From the NCBI GenBank assembly GCA_964412375.1, contig CAYPOD010000031.1, positions 1 to 41,728 on the forward strand: a stretch of DNA of 41,728 bases, in the 5' to 3' direction. A program made the position numbers and the translations under genes. Each line of letters begins with the position of its first letter. Within the stretch, counting starts at the first letter, position 1. Below, piece by piece: positions 31,072-39,120 of the stretch. The notes beneath the pieces were generated by a model that was not told the origin of the DNA, made no database searches, and saw only the letters and a list, made by a program, of their open reading frames with translations. This DNA is from CADEDV01 sp964412375 (GTDB lineage Bacteria > Bacteroidota > Bacteroidia > Chitinophagales > Chitinophagaceae).

Positions 31072-32343
31072 ATGAAACTCAGCTTCACTGCCCGGATTGC
31101 TGCTTTGCTGCTGGCAGCTTTGCCTGTTTTCTTTTCCGCATGTATAAAGGATAAATGCAATCAAACAAGAACCTACACCTGGTATGAACCCATCTATAAA
31201 ACCAAAGATGAGGTCAGGGCCAATATCAAAAGCAATCCTGCTAAAGAAGTGCAGCGCCCCGGTAAACTCTATATACTTGGCCAGTATATTTTCCTGAATG
31301 ATGTGGACAGGGGCATTCATATTTTAGACAACAGCAATCCTTCTTCACCCCGGAATGTAGCCTTTATTGATATTCCCGGCAACCTGGATATTGCCGTGAA
31401 AGGAAATACACTCTATGCTGATCTTTACTCAGATCTTGTTACCCTGGATATAACCAACCCTTTGCAGGTGCAGGTTAAAAAAATAACCGACGGTGTGTTC
31501 CCTTATCGTTATTGGGGTGGCGGTTTTGCGGGTCCCAACAGTAACAACATGATCGTTACCGATTGGATTAGAAAAGATACGACGGTGAATGAAAATTGTG
31601 AAACCGGAGGCTGGTGGGGGATTCGCAATGATGTGTTTTTAGCCAATGCCCAGTCCGCATCATCCGGCAATGGAAATGCTGCAGCTTCACCGTTCGGACA
31701 AGGCGGCTCCATGGCAAGATTTGCTATCATGAACAACAGGCTTTACACCGTGGGCTATAATGACCTGGATGTGTTTAATATCAGCAACCCGGTTGACCCG
31801 GTGAATACGGCCACCGTTTCATTAGGCTGGGATATTGAAACTATCTATCCTTTCCGGGATAAATTGTTCATTGGCTCTATGTCCGGGATGTATATCTATG
31901 ATGTGGCTAACCCCGATGCACCGGTGAAAACCGGGGAGTTTGTTCATGTCCGCACCTGCGACCCGGTTATTGCTGATAATAACTATGCTTATGTCACACT
32001 TAGGTCCGGCACTCCCTGCCAGGGATTTACCAATGAACTGGATGTGCTGGAACTAACCAATCTCAGCAACCCCCGCCTGCTGAAAGTGTACAGCATGAAA
32101 AACCCGCATGGATTATCCAAAGACGGCAACTATCTTTTTATCTGTGATGATGGATTGAAAGTGTATGATGCTTCCAATGTGAGCAACCTGCAACTGCTGC
32201 AACACATAAAAGGCATTGAGACATTTGATGTGATCGCCTATAACAACATTGCCCTGGTGGTGGCCAAGGATGGATTGTACCAGTATGATTATTCAAACAT
32301 CAACAACATCAGGCCAATCAGCAAAATCAGCGTTAACCATTAA
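31072..32343 (+). CDS. LVIVD-repeat lipoprotein
   Basis: A 423-residue lipoprotein with a signal peptide ending in a lipobox (PVFFSACIKDKC, lipidated Cys about residue 24). The body has repeated strand units typical of LVIVD repeats: VTLDITNPLQVQVKKI, LDVFNISNPVDPVNTA, MYIYDVANPDAPVKTG, LDVLELTNLSNPRLLKV and LKVYDASNVSNLQLLQ. They are spaced about 40-70 residues apart and are predicted to form a beta-propeller. Family function is unknown; such proteins sit on the outer membrane. It is the third gene of the sigma operon (48 bp after the barrel protein), so it is probably part of, or regulated with, that signalling unit. Confidence 0.85.
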   Translation: MKLSFTARIAALLLAALPVFFSACIKDKCNQTRTYTWYEPIYKTKDEVRANIKSNPAKEVQRPGKLYILGQYIFLNDVDRGIHILDNSNPSSPRNVAFIDIPGNLDIAVKGNTLYADLYSDLVTLDITNPLQVQVKKITDGVFPYRYWGGGFAGPNSNNMIVTDWIRKDTTVNENCETGGWWGIRNDVFLANAQSASSGNGNAAASPFGQGGSMARFAIMNNRLYTVGYNDLDVFNISNPVDPVNTATVSLGWDIETIYPFRDKLFIGSMSGMYIYDVANPDAPVKTGEFVHVRTCDPVIADNNYAYVTLRSGTPCQGFTNELDVLELTNLSNPRLLKVYSMKNPHGLSKDGNYLFICDDGLKVYDASNVSNLQLLQHIKGIETFDVIAYNNIALVVAKDGLYQYDYSNINNIRPISKISVNH

Positions 32344-32353
32344 ACCCTGCACT

Positions 32354-32941
32354 ATGTATAAATGGATCGTAATTGTTTTACTGGCATTCCCGGAAATTGT
32401 TTCCTCACAGCAAAAGAGAAACGATGTAAAACCCTACTTTCAAACTTCAGCAGGGGCTGCCTTTTTAGCGGGCCAGGCCGAACCATCCTGGCAGGGACAG
32501 GTGAGCAGCGGGCTGAATATCAACAAATGGTTCGCCGGTATCGGGACAGGATTTGATAAATACCGTTTCAGCACTGTACCAGTATTTTTTACAGTAAGAA
32601 GAAATGAGCTTTTTAAAACATCATTTTTTGCTTATGCAGATGGCGGGATATCATTGCCCTGGAAAAGAAACGAAACAATTGACGAAGATTTTTTTAATGA
32701 CCGGCAAAAGTTGTTCACCGGGTTTTATTCGGAGACAGGTATTGGCTACCAGTTCCCTTCTCAAAAAAAACTGGCTTTCCGGTTATCAGCAGGCTATAGT
32801 TTCAGAACTATAAAGCAACAAATCACAAGAACAATGTGGTGGAGCAGCGCCTGGCCCACACCTGATGATATTATCAACCGGCATCACCGGTTTCACTTGC
32901 TGACATTAAGGACAGCGGTTTCTATTAATCACCGGAAATAA
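32354..32941 (+). CDS. Small beta-barrel-like secreted protein
   Basis: A 195-residue exported protein from ATG 32354 (MYKWIVIVLLAFPEIVSSQQ is a good signal peptide); the frame is open further upstream inside the preceding gene but lacks a signal there. The mature chain has alternating strands such as GQVSSGLNINKWFAGIGTGF, FAYADGGISLPWKRN, FTGFYSETGIGYQFPSQKKL and LAFRLSAGYSFRTIK, which fits a small outer-membrane barrel of eight to ten strands. It is 10 bp downstream of the LVIVD gene and is the last gene of the operon. Its 3' end overlaps convergent queG by 17 bp. Confidence 0.7.
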   Translation: MYKWIVIVLLAFPEIVSSQQKRNDVKPYFQTSAGAAFLAGQAEPSWQGQVSSGLNINKWFAGIGTGFDKYRFSTVPVFFTVRRNELFKTSFFAYADGGISLPWKRNETIDEDFFNDRQKLFTGFYSETGIGYQFPSQKKLAFRLSAGYSFRTIKQQITRTMWWSSAWPTPDDIINRHHRFHLLTLRTAVSINHRK

Positions 32942-33857
32942 AACGAAGATTTCTTTTAATGCCTTCAAACCTGGTTCTTTTCAATGGAGAATCTTTGAAA
33001 ATCCTTTTAAATGATTCTGCTGTCATTGTCTCCCATTCATCGGTTGTGAGATTGAGAATTTCGGGTAATGGTGTAAACGAAATTTCATGATGTGGTTTGC
33101 TGAAACGGTTCCAGGGGCAAACATCCTGGCAGGTGTCGCAGCCAAACATCCAGTTATCAAATTTACCTTTCATGGTTTCAGGGATCAGCATTTCCTTCAG
33201 CTCAATGGTGAAGTAGGAGATACACTTGCTGCCGTCAATCACTTTGTCCGGAAGTATGGCTTCAGTCGGGCACTCATCGATACAGCGGGTGCAGGTGCCG
33301 CAATAATCTTTGGCAAACGGATCATCGTAAGCCAGTTCAAGGTCTGTTATGAGGGTAGCGATAAAATAGAAAGAACCGCTTTGTTTGTTGATGAGATTAC
33401 CGTTTTTGCCGATCCACCCCAGTCCGCTTCGCTGCGCCCAGCTTCTTTCCAGCACAGGGGCGCTGTCTACAAAACCTCTTCCATGTACTTCGCCGATTTC
33501 AGTCCTTATGTGTAACAATAGTTCTTGAAGTTGTTTGCGGATCACTTCATGATAATCTTTTCCGTAAGCATATTTTGAAATTTTCGGAGCAGCCGCCTGT
33601 TGCACTGTGTCAGGATAATAGTTTTTTAATAAAGTGATCACCGACCTGGCGCCGGGAACAAGTTTGGCCGGGTCAACCCGCAAATCAAAATAATTTTCCA
33701 TGTATTGCATCTTGCCATGCAATTGTTTATTCAACCAGTCTTCCAGCCTGCGGGCATCATCATCCAGTTTCACCGCTTTGGCAATGCCGCAGTAATCAAA
33801 CCCAAGAGTTTGGGCTGTTTTTTTTATCAATGCTGTATTGGAAAATAAATTTGACAA
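32925..33857 (-). CDS. queG: Epoxyqueuosine reductase
   Basis: QueG catalyses the cobalamin-dependent last step of queuosine synthesis, reducing epoxyqueuosine in tRNA anticodons. The 310-residue product has the family N-terminus with GFDYCGIAKAVKLDDDA, the central MQYMENYFDLRVDPAKLVPG and SYFTIELKEMLIP, and two iron-sulfur motifs, CGTCTRCIDECPTEAILPD (about residues 185-203) and CDTCQDVCPWNRFSKPH (about 239-255). The start is TTG at 33857, as no ATG precedes the conserved region. It is on the minus strand, convergent with the sigma operon; the 3' ends overlap by 17 bp. It ends before a promoter region for the DUF3857 pair. Confidence 0.95.
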   Translation of the reverse strand: MSNLFSNTALIKKTAQTLGFDYCGIAKAVKLDDDARRLEDWLNKQLHGKMQYMENYFDLRVDPAKLVPGARSVITLLKNYYPDTVQQAAAPKISKYAYGKDYHEVIRKQLQELLLHIRTEIGEVHGRGFVDSAPVLERSWAQRSGLGWIGKNGNLINKQSGSFYFIATLITDLELAYDDPFAKDYCGTCTRCIDECPTEAILPDKVIDGSKCISYFTIELKEMLIPETMKGKFDNWMFGCDTCQDVCPWNRFSKPHHEISFTPLPEILNLTTDEWETMTAESFKRIFKDSPLKRTRFEGIKRNLRFISGD

Positions 33858-33926
33858 GATGAGGGTTTGATAAATAGTTGATTAGCTTCAGCAAGAGCCT
33901 GTTGCTATAGGCAAATTCAGTATTTT

Positions 33927-33955
33927 TTTGTAAAATTGAGAATACTTTATTCTTG
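33927..33955 (+). promoter_or_regulatory. Probable promoter of the DUF3857 pair
   Basis: TTTG at 33927-33930, 17 nt, then TATTCTTG at 33948-33955 (7 of 8 match to the -7 form). The first DUF3857 gene starts 26 nt downstream. Confidence 0.45.
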
Positions 33956-33981
33956 TAATTTTTCATCAACTCACTACTTCG

Positions 33982-35997
33982 ATGCCAAAATCACCTCTTT
34001 TCCTTTTGCTCTTTTTTATTGCCTTTATAACAGCCGATGCACAGGACCGGCCCAAAATAAAATTTGGAAGCGTTAAGCCGGAGGATTTTAAAAACACTGT
34101 CTATGAGATTGACAGCAGTGCAGCTGCCGTAGTCATAGCTGATATCGGCTCTACAGAAATTGTCGGCAACAACAAAGGCTCGTTCTCGCTTGTATTTAAA
34201 AACTACCGCCGTGCACACATCCTGAAAAAAAGCGGTTATGATATCGGGGATGTGGAGATCTCTTTGTATAGCAGTACGACAAGCAATGCTGAGGAGCAAC
34301 TCGACAACCTTAAAGCGGTTACCTATAATTTGGAAAATGGGAAAGTAGTGGAAACAAAGCTGGAGGTAAAATCGGCGGTGTTCAAAGACAGGATCAATAA
34401 AAACTGGGTGGTGCGGAAATTCACTTTCCCTTATATCAAAGAAGGTTCCATTATCGAGTATGAGTATAAGGTCACATCAGACTTTGTATTCAACCTGCAG
34501 CCATGGGCATTCCAGGGGCAATATCCCCGCTTGTGGAGCGAATACAATGTGGCGATGCCGGAATTCTATAATTATGTAACGCTGACGCAGGGTTATCATC
34601 CTTATGCAATCCGGGAACAAAAAAACCGGAGGGGTAATTTTAATATGTCAGACGTAAGTGGAACCGGTCCCTCCGCAAGGGGCAGTTTCACTGCTAACAT
34701 AACCGATTATCGCTGGGCCATGAAAGATGTGCCGGCATTGAAACTGGAAAATTATACTTCCACGTTAAAGAATCATATTTCCAGGATAGAGTTTCAGTTG
34801 CAGGCCATCCGGGATCCTTTTCCTTACCGCCCGGTGATGGGCACCTGGGCTGGTGTTACAAAAGACCTGATGAATGATGAGGATTTTGGACTTCAGCTTA
34901 CCAAAGACAATGGCTGGCTGGGAGATGTTACGCAAACTGCTGTGGGGAATGCTTCAAAGCCAATTGACAAAGCAAGGAATATTTATTATTGGGTAAGGGA
35001 TAATTTCACCTGCACTGCCCCATCCGGAAAATATCTTCAGCAATCCCTAAGAAACGTATTAAAGAACAGGAACGGGAATGTTGCTGATATCAACCTGCTG
35101 CTGACGGCGATACTCCGGAAAGCAGGCTTCACCGCCGATCCCGTGATGCTCAGTACCCGTTCGCATGGATATTCACATGCGATTTACCCGCTGATGGATC
35201 GTATGAACTATGTCATTTGCAGGATGGAAGCTGATGGCAACGAATATTATTTGGATGCGAGTATCCCCCGGATGGGTTTCGGTAAACTCAGTACAGAATG
35301 TTACAATGGTCATGCCCGGATCATTAACGATCTGGCTGATGCCATTGAGCTTGACCCCGGAAGATTAAAAGAAGCCAAACAAACCACAGTTTTTATCATC
35401 AACGGGGAAGATGGACATATGATTGGCAGCCTGCAACAGGTGCCCGGTTATTATGAATCATACCGTTTGCGCAACCGTATCAAAGAAAGCGGCAAAGAGC
35501 AACTGGTGAAGGATGTAGCCAAAGGGTTTGGTGCTGAAATCAATATTACCAGCGACAGGCTGGATTCACTCGAACATTTTGAGCAACCGGTAGGTATGTT
35601 TTGCGAGTTTGATCTCCCCGAATGGGAGGAAGAGATTTTATATATCAACCCTCTGTTCAGCGAAGCATATAAAGAAAATCCTTTTAAATCCGCCGAACGA
35701 TTCTACCCGGTAGAAATGCCATTTACGATTGATGAGCTTTATACCCTGCAGATGGATGTGCCGGCTGGCTATGTGGTAGACGAGTTGCCAAAACAGGCAG
35801 TCGTAAAATTCAATGAGGAAGAAGATGCCGTATTTGAATACAGGATTTCACAATCGGGAACTAATATAACCATGCGGTCACGCATACAGGTAAAAAGAGC
35901 ATTTTTTGAACCTGATGAATATGAAACCCTCCGGGAGTTCTTCAACTTCATTGTAAAAAAGCACAACGAACAGATCGTTTTCAAAAAGAAAAAATAA
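33982..35997 (+). CDS. DUF3857 transglutaminase-like protein, catalytic Cys and His replaced
   Basis: A 671-residue exported protein (signal peptide LFLLLFFIAFITADAQ). The N-terminal DUF3857 domain spans about residues 40-290 (AHILKKSGYDIGDVEISLY, FTFPYIKEGSIIEYEYKVTS). A transglutaminase-like fold follows at about 310-430. In that fold the expected GDCK is GNVADIN, putting Val367 where the nucleophilic Cys would be, and the expected His is Tyr410 (MNYVICRM); the Asp is kept (Asp425, YYLDAS). The C-terminal part is beta-rich. It is therefore predicted to be inactive as a peptidase. The next gene starts 3 bp after its stop and has the intact Cys/His, so they are one operon. Confidence 0.85.
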   Translation: MPKSPLFLLLFFIAFITADAQDRPKIKFGSVKPEDFKNTVYEIDSSAAAVVIADIGSTEIVGNNKGSFSLVFKNYRRAHILKKSGYDIGDVEISLYSSTTSNAEEQLDNLKAVTYNLENGKVVETKLEVKSAVFKDRINKNWVVRKFTFPYIKEGSIIEYEYKVTSDFVFNLQPWAFQGQYPRLWSEYNVAMPEFYNYVTLTQGYHPYAIREQKNRRGNFNMSDVSGTGPSARGSFTANITDYRWAMKDVPALKLENYTSTLKNHISRIEFQLQAIRDPFPYRPVMGTWAGVTKDLMNDEDFGLQLTKDNGWLGDVTQTAVGNASKPIDKARNIYYWVRDNFTCTAPSGKYLQQSLRNVLKNRNGNVADINLLLTAILRKAGFTADPVMLSTRSHGYSHAIYPLMDRMNYVICRMEADGNEYYLDASIPRMGFGKLSTECYNGHARIINDLADAIELDPGRLKEAKQTTVFIINGEDGHMIGSLQQVPGYYESYRLRNRIKESGKEQLVKDVAKGFGAEINITSDRLDSLEHFEQPVGMFCEFDLPEWEEEILYINPLFSEAYKENPFKSAERFYPVEMPFTIDELYTLQMDVPAGYVVDELPKQAVVKFNEEEDAVFEYRISQSGTNITMRSRIQVKRAFFEPDEYETLREFFNFIVKKHNEQIVFKKKK

Positions 35998-36000
35998 GCC

Positions 36001-37923
36001 ATGAAATCAAGATGCCTTTTCCTGCTGGCCGGGTTTATTTTTTCTTTCACTGCAATGGCCCAGAACTATGCAGTGGGGTTGATCCCCAAAGACCTGCTGA
36101 AGAATGCCAATGCCGTGAAACGAATGGAAGTGATCAGGACGGAAGTGGTATCTATGACCAAAATGAAGCAGTATCGCACTTATGCCATTACTATTCTCAA
36201 TGAAGCAGGTGATAAATATGCCGGATTTTTTGAGTTTTATGACAAACTTCGTTCTGTTCAATCGGTGGAAGGCAGGCTCTACGACTTCACAGGGAAAAAA
36301 ATAAAGACACTAAAAAAAAGCGATATCAAAGATGAAAGTGCAGTGTCTGATATTAGCCTGATTGATGACGGTCGTGTGAAATCACATAATTTTTATCACA
36401 AGGTTTATCCCTACACCGTGGAGTATGAATTAAATATTGAACTCAATAATACATACATATTCAAAACCTGGGTGCCTCAGTATTATACTTTATATGCTGT
36501 TGAATCCAGCGTTTACCAGTTAGTTTGTCCGGCTGATTTCGGATTTCGGTATAAAGCTTTTAATTATGAAGGCGAACCACAAGTATCAGACGAAAAAAGT
36601 AAGAAAAGCTATACATGGTCTGTGAAGAATATGCAGGCCCGGTTTTCAGAGTATGCTGCTCCGGAAGTAGTAACACTTACCACTTGTTTATATATCAGTC
36701 CTGATAAATTTGAGCTGGAGGGTTACAAAGGCTCTATGGCTACCTGGGAAGAACTGGGCAAATTCCAGTTGCAATTGAACAAGGGTCGTGACAAACTGCC
36801 TGAAGCCATTAAGCAAAAAGTGCAGCAGTTGACAGCAGGCCTCAGTGATCCAAAAGACAAAATTCGTGTTTTATATGAATACATGCAGCAAAATACCCGC
36901 TACATCAGCATCCAGTTGGGTATTGGCGGTTTGCAGCCATTTGATGCCAGTTTTGTAGCCAACAAAGCTTACGGAGATTGTAAGGCATTGACCAATTATA
37001 TGTATTCCCTGTTGAAAGAAGTGAATATCCGGTCTCATTATACACTTATTAAGGCAATGGCGGGCCAGCATTTTTTCATGCCTGATTTCCCAAGCGATCA
37101 GTTTGATCATATTATCCTGTGTGTACCCTTGCAAAAAGACACTGTGTGGCTGGAATGCACCAGTCAAACCATTCCTGCCGGTTACTTGGGCGATCATACG
37201 GATAACAGGCATGCTTTGCTGGTGGATGAAGAAGGAGGTAAGCTGGTAAGAACGCCCAAGTATGGGTTAAATGATAATCTGCAAATCCGGAAAATAAATG
37301 CAAAGCTTGAAGATGGCGGCACACTGCTCATCCGGGCAAGTTCACAATATACCGGCCTCCAGCAGGATAATCTTCATGGCCTTATTAACAATGTGTCAAA
37401 GGAGAGAGTGAAAGAATACTTAAACCAGCAGCTTGATTTCCCTACTTATGATATTCGCCAATTCGAATACTTGGAAGACAAAGCGATTCTGCCGGCAATT
37501 CATGAATCTCTTGAAATAATGGTAAGCAGTTATGCAACTGTAACTGGCAAGCGTCTGTTCATAACACCAAATATAATGACCCGCAGTAACCGCAAGCTAA
37601 TTCCCACCGAAGAAAGGAAATATGATATTGTATTTAAAGTAGAGTACAAGGATGTGGATTCAGTTGAAATTGAATTACCCAAGGGATACCAGCCGGAATC
37701 CATGCCTGCGGCCGTATCCATCAGTAGTCCATTTGGTAAATACAACTGTTCTGTGAAACTAGATGGCAACAAATTATTTTATTACCGCAGCATTGAACAA
37801 TACAGTGGCCGTTTCCCGGCCAAAGATTATGCTGAACTCGTAAAATATTATGATGCCATATACAAAGCTGACCGGAACAGGGTGGTGCTGGTGAGGGATG
37901 AACAACCCCTGAAAGCATTCTGA
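36001..37923 (+). CDS. DUF3857 transglutaminase-like protein, Cys/His intact
   Basis: A 640-residue exported protein (signal peptide LFLLAGFIFSFTAMAQ). The DUF3857 domain (about residues 40-280) includes YRTYAITILNEAGDKYAGF and YHKVYPYTVEYELNIELNNT. The transglutaminase-like domain has AYGDCKALTNYM with Cys327 and SDQFDHIILCVP with His370. The third position reads WLECTSQTIP (Glu385 in place of the more common Asp). The C-terminal region is beta-rich. Such enzymes may crosslink or cleave amide bonds in the periplasm; the substrate is unknown. It is translated directly after the Cys-less paralogue (3-bp gap), which suggests an active and inactive pair. Confidence 0.85.
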   Translation: MKSRCLFLLAGFIFSFTAMAQNYAVGLIPKDLLKNANAVKRMEVIRTEVVSMTKMKQYRTYAITILNEAGDKYAGFFEFYDKLRSVQSVEGRLYDFTGKKIKTLKKSDIKDESAVSDISLIDDGRVKSHNFYHKVYPYTVEYELNIELNNTYIFKTWVPQYYTLYAVESSVYQLVCPADFGFRYKAFNYEGEPQVSDEKSKKSYTWSVKNMQARFSEYAAPEVVTLTTCLYISPDKFELEGYKGSMATWEELGKFQLQLNKGRDKLPEAIKQKVQQLTAGLSDPKDKIRVLYEYMQQNTRYISIQLGIGGLQPFDASFVANKAYGDCKALTNYMYSLLKEVNIRSHYTLIKAMAGQHFFMPDFPSDQFDHIILCVPLQKDTVWLECTSQTIPAGYLGDHTDNRHALLVDEEGGKLVRTPKYGLNDNLQIRKINAKLEDGGTLLIRASSQYTGLQQDNLHGLINNVSKERVKEYLNQQLDFPTYDIRQFEYLEDKAILPAIHESLEIMVSSYATVTGKRLFITPNIMTRSNRKLIPTEERKYDIVFKVEYKDVDSVEIELPKGYQPESMPAAVSISSPFGKYNCSVKLDGNKLFYYRSIEQYSGRFPAKDYAELVKYYDAIYKADRNRVVLVRDEQPLKAF

Positions 37924-37927
37924 AATG

Positions 37928-38953
37928 TTACTGGCACTTGTCAGGCAATTGCTTATCCACGATAGCTTTTAATTCCTTATGTGCTTCAGCTCTTTCTTCT
38001 CCCAGCAGGTTTTTTACAAACACCAGGTAGGCATAGCCGCGGCAAAAATCGATCAGGGGCCATACACCAAATAGACCGGGACTGGCTAGTGCATTTGCTG
38101 TGCCATTCTTGCCTTCTTCTATCACCCAACTGCCCAGTGCATAACCATATCCTTTCGCTGATTCAGGTGCATAGCCTACTTTTATTTCAGCAGTCTGCAG
38201 TTTCATCAGTTCCTCAACAGATTCCTGGCTCAGCACCTGCTTATCGCCAACCTTTCCTTTGTTCAGCAGCATTTGTAAAAACTTCATATAGTCTTCAGCG
38301 GTGGATTGTGCGCCCCCGGAAGGATTAATGACAGAGCCATCCATAGTTGTGAAACTGGTGCGGCGCATAGCCAGCGGGTTAAAAAGCCGCTGTTTGATCA
38401 CCAGGTCAAATCTTCTTTTGGTGACCACTTCTATTACACGACCGGCAATATTCAGCCCGATATTGCCATACCAGAAATCGGTGCCCGGGTTTGCCCTGAT
38501 CTCTCTTGATGCAAAGCTGTTTACTTCCTCTTCCAGCGAATTGAATTTTTTGCGCTGGAAAAAACGTTTCAGAAACCCGCCTTCATCGCTGATGCCTGTC
38601 ATATGGCTGAGGCAATGACGCAGCGTTATATAGTTCTTGAAATATTTTTCAAACTCAGGAATATACCTTACCACAGGTTCATCCAGCGAAAGTTTTCCCT
38701 CATCCACCAGCACCATCACCAGGGCAGCGGTGAGCCATTTGCTGCTGCTGGCGACAGGGGCAAGGGTCTTGCTGTTAAAATCACCCAAATCTTTTTTAAA
38801 AAGCAGGCTGTCTTTGTCGGCGATCATCACACTGATATTATTGCCAAGCAGTTTCTGGTTGGCCAGCAGTGCTTCATCCAGTTCGCTCCACCGCGACTGG
38901 CTATTAACAACCTGAAAGAATAGCAGGAAAATGGCTACGGATGTGACTTTCAT
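37928..38953 (-). CDS. Serine hydrolase, class C beta-lactamase/PBP-like
   Basis: An exported protein of about 341 residues from ATG 38953; MKVTSVAIFLLFFQVVNSQ is a signal peptide. The frame stays open to 39052, but that extension translates a C5/G5 hairpin repeat and lacks a signal. The SxxK motif is SSSK (Ser69-Lys72) and YGN in FWYGNIGLNIAGR is the second motif. The third motif, normally HxG, reads SPGLFGVWPLID (Ser instead of His), as seen in some serine hydrolases that are not beta-lactamases. It probably acts on D-amino acid or ester substrates in the periplasm. It converges on the DUF3857 operon with 4 bp between the stops. Confidence 0.85.
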   Translation of the reverse strand: MKVTSVAIFLLFFQVVNSQSRWSELDEALLANQKLLGNNISVMIADKDSLLFKKDLGDFNSKTLAPVASSSKWLTAALVMVLVDEGKLSLDEPVVRYIPEFEKYFKNYITLRHCLSHMTGISDEGGFLKRFFQRKKFNSLEEEVNSFASREIRANPGTDFWYGNIGLNIAGRVIEVVTKRRFDLVIKQRLFNPLAMRRTSFTTMDGSVINPSGGAQSTAEDYMKFLQMLLNKGKVGDKQVLSQESVEELMKLQTAEIKVGYAPESAKGYGYALGSWVIEEGKNGTANALASPGLFGVWPLIDFCRGYAYLVFVKNLLGEERAEAHKELKAIVDKQLPDKCQ

Positions 38954-38992
38954 GCAGATAAATTTAACTTTATGTGACATTGTTTCGCCCCC

Positions 38993-39012
38993 AAGCCCCC
39001 TGAAGGGGGTTT
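38993..39012. repeat. C5/G5 hairpin repeat upstream of the serine hydrolase
   Basis: aagccccctgaagggggttt forms an 8-bp stem (with one G-T wobble) and a tgaa loop. It lies 40 bp upstream of the serine hydrolase start and is a twin of the hairpin at 39099. Confidence 0.6.
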
Positions 39013-39098
39013 GAATGATTTTTGATAAATAACTTTTGCTTGTGTTGATCATGATTTACTGATAAGAAAAATAAATTTACTAACTATTAAAATAAAGT

Positions 39099-39119
39099 CC
39101 CCCTCCAGGGGGCCGGGGG
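39099..39119. repeat. C5/G5 hairpin abutting the clpB start codon
   Basis: ccccc (39099-39103) can pair with ggggg at 39108-39112 or with a second ggggg at 39115-39119, which ends 1 nt before the clpB ATG. It would cover the ribosome-binding region in the folded form. Confidence 0.55.
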
Positions 39120-39120
39120 T

